NCBI RefSeq assembly: GCF_025264685.1
Contig: NZ_CP073721.1
Location: forward strand, 4,145,001-4,209,000
Reading direction: 5' to 3'
DNA: 64,000 bases
Origin: Dactylosporangium roseum
GTDB taxonomy: Bacteria > Actinomycetota > Actinomycetes > Mycobacteriales > Micromonosporaceae
Below are positions 50,520-59,588 of the stretch, in pieces. The position numbers were made by a program, and so were the translations under genes. How positions within the stretch are numbered: the stretch's first letter is position 1; each line of letters opens with the position of its first letter. The notes beneath the pieces are model-generated. The model was not told the origin of the DNA. It saw only the letters and a program-made list of their open reading frames with translations, and made no database searches.

Positions 50520-51866
50520 TCAGCCGGGGCCGGTCCAGTCCGGCGGCTCGGCGGGGCGGAGCCGCCGGTCGTCCGCGGCGAACGTGCGCACCGGCCCGGG
50601 TGCGGTGCGGGGGCCCTCGAAACGGACGGTGACCCGGCCCCGCCCGCTGCCCCACACCCAGCCCGGGCCGTGCTCGTCGTGGCACACGTCCTGGCCGGTG
50701 CGCCACTGCGGGCCGGCCGGCGTGTCCGATACGGCCGGCTCGGGCCCGCCGCTGTCGTCGCCCGCGGGTGCGGGCCGGTCCGCCGCCGGGTCGAGCAGGG
50801 AGAGCAGGTCGTCCTGGGCGAACTCGGTCAGCCCGGACACGCCGACGCCGAGCAGGCGCAGGCCGCCGGTGACGTCGACGTCGGCCAACAGCCGGCGGGC
50901 CGCCTGCGTGATGACCTGCGGGTCGTCGGTGGGCTGGGTCCGGGTGGTGGACCTGGTGATGGTGGTGAAGTCGAAGTAGCGGGCCTTGAGCGTGACGGTG
51001 CGCCCGGACAGCCCGGCGGTGCGCAGCCGGCCGCCGACCTGGGTGGCGAGCAGGTCCAGTTCGGTACCGAGCCGGGACCGGTCGGCGATGTCGGTGGAGA
51101 ACGTCTCCTCCGCGGACACGGACTTGGTCTCCCGCTCGGCGACCACCGGCCGGTTGTCGTCGGCGCGGGCCAGCCGGAACAGGGCGGTCCCGTGCGCCTG
51201 GCCGAACCAGTCGAGCAGGTCGGCCGGGCCGACCGCCGCGAGGTCGGCGACGGTGTGGACGCCGGAACGGCGGAGCCGCTCGGCGGTGGCCGGTCCGACG
51301 CCCGGCAGCGTGGTGACCGGCAGCGGGTACATCCGGTCCCGCTCGGTGCCGGGGACCACCACCGTCAGCCCGTCGGGCTTGTGCAGATCCGAGCCGATCT
51401 TGGCGACGAGCTTCGACGTGCCGGCGCCGACCGAGCCGGTGACCCCGCCGGTCGCGGCCGCGATGCGGGCCTTGAGACCGGCGGCCAGGGCGGTGACCCC
51501 GGCGACGGTCAGGTCGTGGTCCCCGGCGGCCAGATCGACGTACGCCTCGTCGATGGAGACCGGCTCCACGAGCGGGGACAACTCGGCCAGCAGGCCCATG
51601 ACCACCTGGCTGGTGCGGCGGTAGGCGGGGAAGCGCGGGGTGAGGTACGCGGTGCCGGGCGGGCAGCGGCGGCGGGCCTCGGCGACCGGCATCGCGGAGC
51701 GGGCGCCGTAGGCACGGGCCTCGTAGGAGGCGGTCGCCACGACACCGCGGCCGCCGATGCCGCCGACGATGACCGGCCGGCCGCGCAGCGACGGCTTGTC
51801 CCGCTGCTCGACACCGGCGAACATCGCGTCGAGGTCCACGTGCAGGATGCTCGCGGTCGTCCGCAC
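50520..51866 (-). CDS. dinB: DNA polymerase IV (DinB, Y-family)
   Basis: A 448-residue translesion polymerase. Metal and palm motifs are HVDLDAMFAGVEQ (D11), ATASYEARAYGARSAMP and EPVSIDEAYVDL (SIDEAY, the catalytic DE). The thumb has the helix-hairpin-helix LPGVGPATAERLRRSGVHTV. The little finger follows. After about 350 there is a Pro/Asp-rich linker and a C-terminal SH3-like patch (DVCHDEHGPGWVWGSGRGRV), found in some actinobacterial DinB. The end PDWTGPG lacks a clear beta-clamp motif. GTG 51866. No LexA box seen. Confidence 0.92.
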   Translation of the reverse strand: MRTTASILHVDLDAMFAGVEQRDKPSLRGRPVIVGGIGGRGVVATASYEARAYGARSAMPVAEARRRCPPGTAYLTPRFPAYRRTSQVVMGLLAELSPLVEPVSIDEAYVDLAAGDHDLTVAGVTALAAGLKARIAAATGGVTGSVGAGTSKLVAKIGSDLHKPDGLTVVVPGTERDRMYPLPVTTLPGVGPATAERLRRSGVHTVADLAAVGPADLLDWFGQAHGTALFRLARADDNRPVVAERETKSVSAEETFSTDIADRSRLGTELDLLATQVGGRLRTAGLSGRTVTLKARYFDFTTITRSTTRTQPTDDPQVITQAARRLLADVDVTGGLRLLGVGVSGLTEFAQDDLLSLLDPAADRPAPAGDDSGGPEPAVSDTPAGPQWRTGQDVCHDEHGPGWVWGSGRGRVTVRFEGPRTAPGPVRTFAADDRRLRPAEPPDWTGPG

Positions 51867-52054
51867 GTGTTCACCCCCGCCCCGGTCGCCACCCGCCGAC
51901 CATGGACGTTACCCGGGCCGGGCGGTGCGGTGACCCGTGGCGGGAAAGCCGGGGTGATAAGCCAAGTTTTCCCACCACCGGACCGGAGGTTTGCGGGGCG
52001 TCCACGGGGAACCAGCTACCGGACACCGCCCCTCGGCTCCAAGGAGCGAGCGCC

Positions 52055-53038
52055 ATGACGACTGCCCGACAGAAGGTCATCGAGTATCTGCAGGACGCGC
52101 GGGCGGCGGAGTACGCCCTGACCGCCCTCCTCGCCCCCACCATCGCCCTCGTCCCGGAAGGGGACTACCGCCGGTGGCTGGAGTTCCAGCGGCGCCGTTC
52201 CCGCGAGCGGGCCTACCAGGTGTCCGACCGGCTGGGTGAGCTCGGCGCCCGCCGCGGCCTGCGGCACCTGGGCATGGGCGTCGTCCGCGTGGCGGGCGGG
52301 CAGGCCGTGGCGATGGCGGAGGCGCCGCTGCAACTGCTGCGCGGGCAGGACAGCGAGGAGCGGGTGCTGAAGAGCACCCGCGACCTGTGCGCGGCCACCG
52401 CCGTGGTGGACGCCAACTACCGGGCGCTGGAGCAGATCGCCCACACCTGCCGGGACGAGACCACCGCCCGGCTCGCCGTCGACCTGCGCGCGGAGAGCGA
52501 GGTCGCGCTCTCCGAGTGTTTCCTGGCCCTGGACCGGCTCGCCGAGGCGGTCGTCTTCGGCGACAGCGAAGGGGAGCTGGTGCAGCAGGCGTCACGTGCC
52601 GGCGCGGTCCAGATGCTTCAGCTTCCGCAGTTGCGCGAGAGCATGTACCGGCTCCGGGACGAAGCCGTCGACGTGCTGCGGTCGGCCCGGGGCGAGGCCG
52701 TGCGGATCGAGGTACGGACCATCAACCCCGACTACGACAACCTCTCGGTGGAGCAGGTCCTCGGCTGGCTGACGCAGCTCTCGCAGGCCGAGCTGGCCAC
52801 CGTGGACGCCTACGAGCGGGCGGCCCGCAACCGCATGCCGATCCTCGAGGCGATCCACGACCTCCAGGTCCGTGAGCCGTGGCCGGAGTACGACCGGATG
52901 AACGTCACCGCGATCCGTGCCCGCCTGCGGGAGGCGGACGAGGAGCAGATCCGCTCGGTGCTGGACTACGAGCGGACCCACAAGGACCGGTCCTCGATCC
53001 TCAACGCGCCGGAGGCCCAGGTCGTCGTCGCCGTCTGA
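52055..53038 (+). CDS. Ferritin-like (DUF892-related) helical protein
   Basis: A 327-residue alpha-helical protein. The N-terminal half (VIEYLQDARAAEYALTALLA, then YRRWLEFQRRRSRERAYQVS) resembles YciE/YciF-like DUF892, with E/Y residues at ferritin-like positions. The C-terminal half (LGWLTQLSQAELATVDAYER, then ILEAIHDLQVREPWPEYDRM) carries a second AYERAxxNR-like helix pair. The first half keeps residues that may bind iron; this is uncertain. ATG 52055 has AAGGAGCG upstream. A single-gene unit, convergent with the nitroreductase remnant. Confidence 0.6.
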   Translation: MTTARQKVIEYLQDARAAEYALTALLAPTIALVPEGDYRRWLEFQRRRSRERAYQVSDRLGELGARRGLRHLGMGVVRVAGGQAVAMAEAPLQLLRGQDSEERVLKSTRDLCAATAVVDANYRALEQIAHTCRDETTARLAVDLRAESEVALSECFLALDRLAEAVVFGDSEGELVQQASRAGAVQMLQLPQLRESMYRLRDEAVDVLRSARGEAVRIEVRTINPDYDNLSVEQVLGWLTQLSQAELATVDAYERAARNRMPILEAIHDLQVREPWPEYDRMNVTAIRARLREADEEQIRSVLDYERTHKDRSSILNAPEAQVVVAV

Positions 53039-53047
53039 CCGCGGCGG

Positions 53048-53224
53048 TCAGGCCCGGCTGTCGTCGTCGGCGAGGCGACCCCAGGAGGTGAGGTCGCGCC
53101 AGCCGTACCGCCGGTGCGGGGTCATCGGCGGCGGTTGCGCCGCGGCGGCGTGACCGAGGCACACGATCAGCTCGGGACGCCACCCGGCGGGCAGGTTCAG
53201 CACCACGCCGACCGCGGCGCTGCT
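53048..53224 (-). pseudogene. C-terminal remnant of a nitroreductase family protein
   Basis: The frame ending at TCA 53048-53050 reads SSAAVGVVLNLPAGWRPELI, then VCLGHAAAAQPPPMTPHRRYGWRD. It is the C-terminal block of bacterial nitroreductases (NLPxxWxPxxxVxLGxP). The catalytic N-terminal two-thirds are missing. Its 5' edge overlaps the stop of the DUF6092 gene by 28 nt in another frame, so a deletion seems to have joined the two. Confidence 0.65.
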
Positions 53225-53541
53225 GAACGACGTGACCGGTCCCGATCGAGGCCGTACCGCGCGACGAGGTGCTCGGCGACCGCGCGGCACACGGCGTCCA
53301 GCGCGGCGGCGTACCCTTCCGGGTCGGCCGACCCGGTCGCCGTCTGCGGCACCTGCCGGATCGGCCCCTCCAGCAGCGCTCGTGTCTCGGGCGACACCCG
53401 CGGCGCCAGGAACCCGGCGAGCCGCCGCGCGGCGGTCAGCAGCCGCAGGGGACCGTACTCCGCGGCCTCGTCGACCTGCGTCCGGGCGGCGGTGACCAGG
53501 TAGGCGAGCAGTTCGAGCGCCTCGTCCTCGGTGAGCACCAT
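53197..53541 (-). CDS. DUF6092 family small helical protein
   Basis: A 114-residue protein. MVLTEDEALELLAYLVTAAR, TQVDEAAEYGPLRLLTAARR and LDAVCRAVAEHLVARYG match DUF6092, a short actinomycete protein of unknown function. The last 14 residues (DRSRRSAAPRSAWC) look foreign and arise where the nitroreductase remnant begins, so the native end is probably lost. ATG 53541; an in-frame GTG at 53553 is also possible. It diverges from the MFS gene. Confidence 0.65.
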   Translation of the reverse strand: MVLTEDEALELLAYLVTAARTQVDEAAEYGPLRLLTAARRLAGFLAPRVSPETRALLEGPIRQVPQTATGSADPEGYAAALDAVCRAVAEHLVARYGLDRDRSRRSAAPRSAWC

Positions 53542-53736
53542 CGCCGTTGCCACTACCCACGAGATCTCGTCCACACCTCGGGCGAAGGCGACGCGGGCGG
53601 GGTGGTCGATCAACCGCCGGCGGCGACGCCTCCTTCGGCCGCGGCCTCCGGGTGGTCCTCGACGGTACCGCGGCCGCGTTGCGCTCGCCGCGAACGGGAC
53701 TTCCCCGGACCCGTGCCCATCCGATGAGGTGGATCG

Positions 53737-55020
53737 ATGACGCAGCGGGGGCAGGCGGACGACATCGAAGCAACGGCACCGGCCGGGGCGGGGCGGGGAC
53801 TCGGCGGCGGGTTCAACCGGCTCTGGGCGGCCGCCACCGCGGGCCAGGTCGGCGACGCGGTGTACCGGGTCGCCATCGCGCTGCTCGCCGCGCGCCTCAC
53901 GACCGATCCCGTGGCGTTCTCGGTCCTCACCGCGCTCGGCTACCTGCCGTGGCTGGTGCTCGGGCTGCCGTCCGGCGCCCTCGTCGACCGGTACGACCGG
54001 CGGCGGCTCGCGCTGCTGGTCGGTGCCGTCCGCACCGCCGCGATCGGGGCGCTGCTCACCGCCGTCGCTCTCGACCGGGCGTCGCTGTGGCTGCTGTACG
54101 CGGTGGTCGTCGTGCTCGGCGCGTGCGAGACGGTCTACGACAACGCGTTGCTGTCGATGCTGCCCACGGTCCTCGGCGACCGCGAACGGCTCGAGGCCGC
54201 CAACGGCCGCCTGCAAGGCACCGAACTGCTCGCGCAGGGGTTCCTTGGCCCGCCGGCGGCCAGCGCGCTCTTCGCGCTGCTGGCGAGCGCGGCGTTCGGC
54301 CTCAACGTCGCCTGCTACGCCCTGGCGGCCCTGCTGCTGATCGGGCTGCCCGGCATCCACCGCGCCAAGGGCGACGTGCGGACGCCGATGTTCCGGGCGA
54401 TGGGGGAGGCCGTGCGGTTCGTCCGCGGCCACACGATGCACCGTGCCCTGCTGTCGGTGGTGCTCGTGCTCGGGTTCGGCAACGCCATGGCGACCGCCCT
54501 GATAGTGCTGTGGACCCGGGAGGTCCTGGGCGTGCCGGAGGCGGTGTTCGGCCTGTTCCTGCTGGCCGGCGGTGCCGGTGGGGTCCTCGGCAGCCAGACC
54601 GCCGCCCGGCTCGCCGGACGGATCGGCCGCGGCCGGGCCATGGTCCTGTCCGCCGTGGTCACCGGTCTGGGTTACGCGCTCGCCGCCGCGACCCGATCGC
54701 CCTACCTCGCCGCCGGGGCCTATGCGCTGACGGGCTGGGCGATCCTGCTCTGGAACGTCGTCTACGGCTCGCTGCGGCAACGGCTAACCCCCGATCCGCT
54801 GCTCGGCCGTACGATCGGCATCTACCGGGTCGTCGCCTGGGGTGTCATGCCGCTCGGGGCACTCGCCGGCGGCGCACTGGCCGACGCCGGCGGCCTGCGC
54901 GCGCCGCTGCTGGTCGCCGGGGCCCTGACCCTCGCCGCCGGCGGGTACGCCGCGTTCCGGCTCACCAACGTCCGCGTCGCCGCGGCGATTGCCGAGGCCG
55001 ACGCGAACGCCGCGGCATGA
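53737..55020 (+). CDS. MFS transporter (enterobactin exporter-like)
   Basis: A 427-residue, twelve-helix transporter of the MFS type with the motif A variant GLPSGALVDRYDRRRL between TM2 and TM3. The layout and YDNALLSMLPTVLGDRERLE match the EntS/LmrP-like actinomycete MFS-3 group, often drug or siderophore exporters. ATG 53737 follows AGGTGG. A tandem 12-bp repeat (GCCGTGATGCCC) follows the stop at 55069-55101. Confidence 0.85.
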   Translation: MTQRGQADDIEATAPAGAGRGLGGGFNRLWAAATAGQVGDAVYRVAIALLAARLTTDPVAFSVLTALGYLPWLVLGLPSGALVDRYDRRRLALLVGAVRTAAIGALLTAVALDRASLWLLYAVVVVLGACETVYDNALLSMLPTVLGDRERLEAANGRLQGTELLAQGFLGPPAASALFALLASAAFGLNVACYALAALLLIGLPGIHRAKGDVRTPMFRAMGEAVRFVRGHTMHRALLSVVLVLGFGNAMATALIVLWTREVLGVPEAVFGLFLLAGGAGGVLGSQTAARLAGRIGRGRAMVLSAVVTGLGYALAAATRSPYLAAGAYALTGWAILLWNVVYGSLRQRLTPDPLLGRTIGIYRVVAWGVMPLGALAGGALADAGGLRAPLLVAGALTLAAGGYAAFRLTNVRVAAAIAEADANAAA

Positions 55021-55157
55021 GTGCCGCAGCGTCGCGCGGGCGGGTCGGCGGCGAACGAGGCGATGGCCGCCGTGATGCCCGCCGTGATGCCCGCCGTGAT
55101 CGGCCACCCGGCCCGGGCCGGTCGCGACCGGAGTCCGGCACGGCCGTCATGATCGGG

Positions 55158-55874
55158 TCAGCCGTTCCGCAGCGCGTCCTCGACCCCGGTCTCGTGGCGG
55201 CCGAGGTGGACCGGGTCGCGACCGGAGAGCACGTCGAGGGCCGCCTTGACGCTCGCCACGTGCTCACGGGCGGAACTGGTCAGCCAGGCGACCCGGTGCC
55301 GCTTGACGGTGTCGTCGCCGACGCCGCTGGCGTTCAGCCCGAGCCGGCGGCACACCGCGATCGCGCGCGGCAGATGGAAGCTCTGCGTCACCACGATCGT
55401 CTTCCGCACGCCGAAGATCCGGCGAGCACGGGCGCAGGAGTCGTACGTGTCGAAGCCGGCATAGTCCAGCACGATCCGGTCGGCGGGCACCTCGTGCTCG
55501 ACCAGCCACCGTCGCATCGCGGTCGGCTCGTCGTAGTCGTGGCGCATGTTGTCGCCGGAGACCAGGATGACCCGCACCTTGCCGGCGGCGAACAGCCGGC
55601 GGGCCACCTCCAGGCGGGCGGCGAGGAACTCCGACGGAGCGCCGCTGTCGTCGACGAGCGTGCCCAGCACCAGCGCCACCGGCGCCTCGGGCACCGTCTG
55701 CTCGGTGAAGATGTGGTGGTCGGCGCTCGACCGCACCCACGCGTCGCTGGCCGTCGTGACCACGATCGCGGCCACCGCCGCCACCGTCCCCCACACCCTG
55801 ACGCGCCGCGACCAGCGCCGCACCTTCGGACCCGGCCGCCAGGCCATGAACGATGGCTTCCGCATGCGCTCCAT
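55158..55874 (-). CDS. SanA/YdcF-like (DUF218) membrane protein
   Basis: A 238-residue protein with one N-terminal helix (RVWGTVAAVAAIVVTTASDA) and an outer DUF218 domain. Motifs are VALVLGTLVDDSGAPSEFLA, RLFAAGKVRVILVSGDNM, RIVLDYAGFDTYDSCARARR and IVVTQSFHLPRAIAVCRRLG, all close to vancomycin-resistance protein SanA. It probably affects the envelope barrier. ATG 55874, or ATG 55862 four codons later. A single gene. Confidence 0.88.
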   Translation of the reverse strand: MERMRKPSFMAWRPGPKVRRWSRRVRVWGTVAAVAAIVVTTASDAWVRSSADHHIFTEQTVPEAPVALVLGTLVDDSGAPSEFLAARLEVARRLFAAGKVRVILVSGDNMRHDYDEPTAMRRWLVEHEVPADRIVLDYAGFDTYDSCARARRIFGVRKTIVVTQSFHLPRAIAVCRRLGLNASGVGDDTVKRHRVAWLTSSAREHVASVKAALDVLSGRDPVHLGRHETGVEDALRNG

Positions 55875-55887
55875 GATTCCGCCGTTG

Positions 55888-56544
55888 TCAACCGGCGGGG
55901 ACCTCGACCGTGGTGGTGACCCGCACCAGTGCCGGGAACCTCGGGGTGGAGCCGAAGCCGAACCGCACCGGCGGGTCCACGTCGGCGAGGTGCCCCAGGT
56001 CCTCGCCGCCGAGCACGGCGCTCGCCGCGGCGATCCGGTGCAGGTCCCGCACCCCGTACCATTCGCGACGGCCGTCGCCGGCGCTGCCGTACGTGCGGAC
56101 GCCGCGCAGCACCAGCCGCGCCGGCACGTCGACCAGCCGCACCCAGGACGGGCGGCGGGCCAGGACGGGCGGCACGGCCCGCAGCAACCGGCCCAGCGTG
56201 CCGCGGCCGCCGACCGTGAACCGCACCGCGAGCGGGCCCGCCGTGACGGCCCACACCGCCCGGGATCGTTCGACCCGGACGGGTACCACCCGTACCTCGT
56301 CGAACGAGTAGGTCTCGGCGACGAACCGGCCCAGCTCGCCGGTCTCGGCGAACAGCACCCGCCGGCCGCCGGGATGTTCGATCATGACGTCGCTGACCGG
56401 CCCGAACGGCGAACGCGGCCAGTGCCCGAGCACCAGCCGGGTCCCGCCCGCCGTGCCCAGCCCGGCGATCCAGCCGTCGAAGCGACGCCTGGTTCGCCCG
56501 GTGTGTCGTCCGACCGGCGCCGCCGAGGCGAGCTGAATGATCAT
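55888..56544 (-). CDS. Conserved actinomycete protein, unknown function
   Basis: A 218-residue protein. Recognisable phrases are FDGWIAGLGTAGGTRLVLGH, WPRSPFGPVSDVMIEHPGG and YGVRDLHRIAAASAVLGGED. It is beta-rich with an alternating hydrophobic pattern. No signal peptide and no named domain. Its ATG 56544 is only 14 bp from the divergent DUF4190 gene, so promoters must overlap the coding ends. It ends 13 bp before the SanA-like gene start (55874) and is probably co-transcribed with it. Confidence 0.65.
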   Translation of the reverse strand: MIIQLASAAPVGRHTGRTRRRFDGWIAGLGTAGGTRLVLGHWPRSPFGPVSDVMIEHPGGRRVLFAETGELGRFVAETYSFDEVRVVPVRVERSRAVWAVTAGPLAVRFTVGGRGTLGRLLRAVPPVLARRPSWVRLVDVPARLVLRGVRTYGSAGDGRREWYGVRDLHRIAAASAVLGGEDLGHLADVDPPVRFGFGSTPRFPALVRVTTTVEVPAG

Positions 56545-56558
56545 CTACGCTCTTCGCT

Positions 56559-56894
56559 GTGACGTTTCCCCCGCATTCTCAGCAGTATCCGCCGGCTCCG
56601 TCCCATCCGGGTGCGCCCGGTGCCACGCCGGGCCCTGGGACCGACGGGCTGGCGGTCGCGTCGTTGGTGGTGTCGCTCGCCGGGCTGCTCCTGTGCTGCG
56701 GCAGCGTGTCGGGTGTCGTCGGTGTGGTGCTCGGCCACGTCGCGCGGCGGCGGATCCGCCGGACCGGCCAGGGCGGTGCCGGCCTGGCGCTGGCGGGCAT
56801 CCTCGTCGGCTGGGTCGGGTTAGTGATCTTTCTGCTGGTCCTCACCTGGCACATCCTCTTCAACGTGATGGCGGTGAAGATCCCCGGCTGGTGA
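56559..56894 (+). CDS. DUF4190 small membrane protein
   Basis: A 111-residue protein. A Pro/Gly-rich N-terminus (about 28 residues) leads into two helices: GLAVASLVVSLAGLLLCCGS and GLALAGILVGWVGLVIFLL, with the DUF4190 link GHVARRRIRRTGQGGAG. GTG 56559 lacks a ribosome site. TACGCT at 56547-56552 is a possible -10, so the transcript may be leaderless. Function unknown. Confidence 0.8.
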   Translation: MTFPPHSQQYPPAPSHPGAPGATPGPGTDGLAVASLVVSLAGLLLCCGSVSGVVGVVLGHVARRRIRRTGQGGAGLALAGILVGWVGLVIFLLVLTWHILFNVMAVKIPGW

Positions 56895-56988
56895 CCATGG
56901 AGCGTGCCGAGGGGTGACAACGGCGGCGGGGCACCGCGCGAACCGGATGTCTGCCGGTCGGCGCGGTGCCCCGCTCGGGTCGGCACGG

Positions 56989-59181
56989 TCAGGCCACGTC
57001 GAACCGGTCGAGGTCCATGACCTTGGCCCACGCGGCGGCGAAGTCACGCACGAACTTCTCCTTCGCGTCGTCGCTCGCGTAGACCTCCGCCAGCGCGCGG
57101 AGGATCGAGTTCGAGCCGAAGACGAGGTCGACGCGGGTGGCGGTCCACTTCACCTCGCCCGTGCCGGTGTCGCGGCCCTCGAACGTCTCCTCCTCGTCCG
57201 TGGTCGGGGTCCACGTCGTGCCGAAGTCGAGCAGGTTGACGAAGAAGTCGTTGCTCAGCACCTCGGGCCGCGCCGTGAAGACGCCGTGCTGTGCCTGCTG
57301 GGTGTTCGCGTTCAGCACCCGCAGGCCGCCCACCAGGACGGTCATCTCAGGGGCGCTGAGCGACAGCAACTGGGCCCGGTCGACGAGGAGCTGCTCCGCC
57401 GGACGCCGATGTCCCTTGCCCAGGTAGTTGCGGAACCCGTCGAAGGTCGGCTCCAGGACGGCGAAGGACTCGACGTCGGTCTGCTCCGGCAACGCGTCCG
57501 TGCGGCCCGGTGTGAAGGGCACCTCGATGTCGAACCCGGCGCTCTTCGCGGCCCGCTCGACGGCCGCGGACCCGCCGAGCACGATCAGGTCGGCCAGCGA
57601 GACCTGCTTGTTCCCGCCCGCCTGCGCGTTGAACCGCTGCTGGATCTGCTCCAGGGTACGCAGGACCTTCGCGAGCTGGGCGGGGTCGTTGACCTCCCAG
57701 TCGTTCTGCGGCGCGAGGCGGACCCGCGCGCCGTTGGCCCCGCCGCGCTTGTCGGTGTACCGGAACGTGGACGCCGCGGCCCAGGCGGTCGCGACCAGCT
57801 CGGAGACGGACAGCCCCGAGCCGAGGATCGTCTCCTTGAGCGCGGCGACGTCCGGTGCCCCGATCAGCTCGTGGGTGACCGGCGGGACCGGGTCCTGCCA
57901 GATCAGCGACTCGGCCGGGACCAGCGGGCCGAGGTATCGCGCGATCGGGCCCATGTCGCGGTGCGTGAGCTTGAACCAGGCCTTGGCGAAGGCGGCGGCG
58001 AACTCCTGCGGGTTCTCGTAGAAACGGCGCGAGATCTGCTCGTAGATCGGGTCCACCCGCAGCGCGAGGTCCGTCGTGAGCATCATCGGCGCGTGCCGCT
58101 TCGCCGGGTCGTGCGCGTCCGGCACCAGGTCACCCGCGGCCGGGTCGGTCGGCTTCCACTGCTTCGCACCGGCGGGGCTGGTGGTCTGCTCCCACTCGAA
58201 GCTGAACAGCGTCTCGAAGAAGCTGTTGTCCCAGGTCGTCGGGGTCGGCGTCCACGCACCCTCGAGACCGCTGGTGATGGTGTCGCCGCCCTTGCCGGTG
58301 CCGTAGCCGTTCTTCCAGCCGAGGCCCATCTCCTGCAGAGGAGCGGCCTCCGGCTCGGGGCCGACGTTCCGGTCGGGGTTGGCGGCACCGTGGGCCTTGC
58401 CGAACGTGTGTCCGCCGGCGATCAGCGCGACGGTCTCCTCGTCGTTCATCGCCATGCGGCCGAACGTCTCCCGGATGTCCCGGGCCGCGGCCAGCGCGTC
58501 CGGGTTGCCGTTCGGTCCCTCCGGGTTGACGTAGATGAGGCCCATCTGCACGGCGCCGTACGGCTTGGCGAGCTCACGGTCACCGCTGTAGCGCCGGTCG
58601 CCGAGCCAGGTGTCCTCGTTGCCCCAGTTGACCTGCTCGGGCTCCCACACGTCCGCGCGGCCGCCGGCGTAGCCGTACGTCTGGAAGCCCATCGACTCCA
58701 GGGCGCAGTTGCCGGCGAGGACCAGCAGGTCGGCCCACGAGATCTTCTTGCCGTACTTCTTCTTGACCGGCCACAGCAGGCGCCGCGCCTTGTCGAGGCT
58801 CGCGTTGTCCGGCCAGCTATTCAGGGGCGCGAACCGCTGGTCGCCGGAGCCCGCGCCGCCGCGGCCGTCGCTGACGCGGTAGGTGCCCGCGCTGTGCCAG
58901 GCCATCCGGACGAACAGCGGGCCGTAGTGGCCGTAGTCGGCGGGCCACCAGTCCTGCGAGGTGGTCATCACCGTGTGGATGTCCGCCTTCAGCGCGTCGA
59001 GGTCGAGGCTGTTGAACTCCTCGGCGTAGTCGAACCGCGCGCCCATGGGGTCGCCCGCGGGCGGGTTCTGGTGAAGAGCGCTCAGGTCCAGTTGGTTCGG
59101 CCACCAGTCACGGTTCGTCCTGGCCTTCGGCGGGCGCACCGGGGACTCACCGGTGACGAGGCCGTTGTTCTCAGGTTCCAC
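56989..59181 (-). CDS. katG: Bifunctional catalase-peroxidase KatG
   Basis: A 730-residue haem enzyme of the usual two-domain length. Active-site residues are R92 and H96 (distal) with W95 in VRMAWHSAGTY, and proximal H258 in IAGGHTFGKAHG. The catalase adduct W95-Y217-M243 is complete: Y217 in GLIYVNPEGPNG and M243 in GRMAMNDEE. The diverged C-terminal copy follows (from about 430). GTG 59181 follows AAGGAGA. Normally FurA represses katG from just upstream. Here only a deleted furA remains, so control is probably altered. Confidence 0.96.
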   Translation of the reverse strand: MEPENNGLVTGESPVRPPKARTNRDWWPNQLDLSALHQNPPAGDPMGARFDYAEEFNSLDLDALKADIHTVMTTSQDWWPADYGHYGPLFVRMAWHSAGTYRVSDGRGGAGSGDQRFAPLNSWPDNASLDKARRLLWPVKKKYGKKISWADLLVLAGNCALESMGFQTYGYAGGRADVWEPEQVNWGNEDTWLGDRRYSGDRELAKPYGAVQMGLIYVNPEGPNGNPDALAAARDIRETFGRMAMNDEETVALIAGGHTFGKAHGAANPDRNVGPEPEAAPLQEMGLGWKNGYGTGKGGDTITSGLEGAWTPTPTTWDNSFFETLFSFEWEQTTSPAGAKQWKPTDPAAGDLVPDAHDPAKRHAPMMLTTDLALRVDPIYEQISRRFYENPQEFAAAFAKAWFKLTHRDMGPIARYLGPLVPAESLIWQDPVPPVTHELIGAPDVAALKETILGSGLSVSELVATAWAAASTFRYTDKRGGANGARVRLAPQNDWEVNDPAQLAKVLRTLEQIQQRFNAQAGGNKQVSLADLIVLGGSAAVERAAKSAGFDIEVPFTPGRTDALPEQTDVESFAVLEPTFDGFRNYLGKGHRRPAEQLLVDRAQLLSLSAPEMTVLVGGLRVLNANTQQAQHGVFTARPEVLSNDFFVNLLDFGTTWTPTTDEEETFEGRDTGTGEVKWTATRVDLVFGSNSILRALAEVYASDDAKEKFVRDFAAAWAKVMDLDRFDVA

Positions 59182-59387
59182 GTTGCTCTCCTTGAGCTCG
59201 GCAGATCAGTTGCGGGTTCAGAATCGGGCGGGATGGCGCGGCCCCGGTGGACCACGTCGGCCTCGTCGATCGCGTCCATGTCGGTGTGCGGGTGCTCGTG
59301 CGCCGCGGTCGGCGCCGCCACCCGTGGGCGGGCAGCCCGCGAAGCGGGCCCGCGCGGCAGGGGTTCGGCGTCGAACGCACGTCGCAC
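59182..59387 (-). pseudogene. furA: Internally deleted furA remnant before katG
   Basis: From GTG 59387 the frame reads ...PRVAAPTAAHEHPHTDMDAI then DEADVVHRGRAIPPDSEP. The first part matches the N-terminal helices of FurA (LRVTAPRxAV...HEHPHxDxDxI). The second matches the extreme C-terminus (IDEAEVVYWGxCPDC). The DNA-binding and metal-binding middle, about 85 residues, is absent, and the join falls on the shared IDEA string. No stop closes the frame before katG. The promoter upstream looks intact. Confidence 0.6.
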
Positions 59388-59423
59388 GGTCCGTAGTCTG
59401 GACACTTTTCTGGAGTGAGTCAA
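59388..59423 (-). promoter_or_regulatory. furA-katG type promoter and operator
   Basis: On the minus strand TTGACT (59423-59418) and CAGACT (59400-59395) are spaced exactly 17 bp, and the GTG of the deleted furA begins 7 nt after the -10, giving a leaderless start as known for actinobacterial furA. Between the boxes lies CACT-N7-AGTG on the forward strand (59403-59417). This AT-richer patch matches the position of FurA operators in mycobacteria and Streptomyces. Confidence 0.65.
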
Positions 59424-59588
59424 GAATATCCGGGGATGGTTTCTCATCCCGCGCCGCTCGACCGTCCCGACGCGCGGGGACGCGGCCCGCCCGGGACGAC
59501 GGGCGGGCCGCGCCGTGGAGCAGGGCCGCGGACCGGGGTCGGCCACGGTGGGACCGGCGGGCGTCCGGCCGTTTGCGAGGATCGGAGC

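Noticed and set aside
55069..55101. Tandem 12-bp repeat GCCGTGATGCCC, 2.7 copies
   Set aside because: It is short, imperfect at the third copy and lies after the MFS stop without other signals. Probably replication slippage; not a CRISPR or attachment site.
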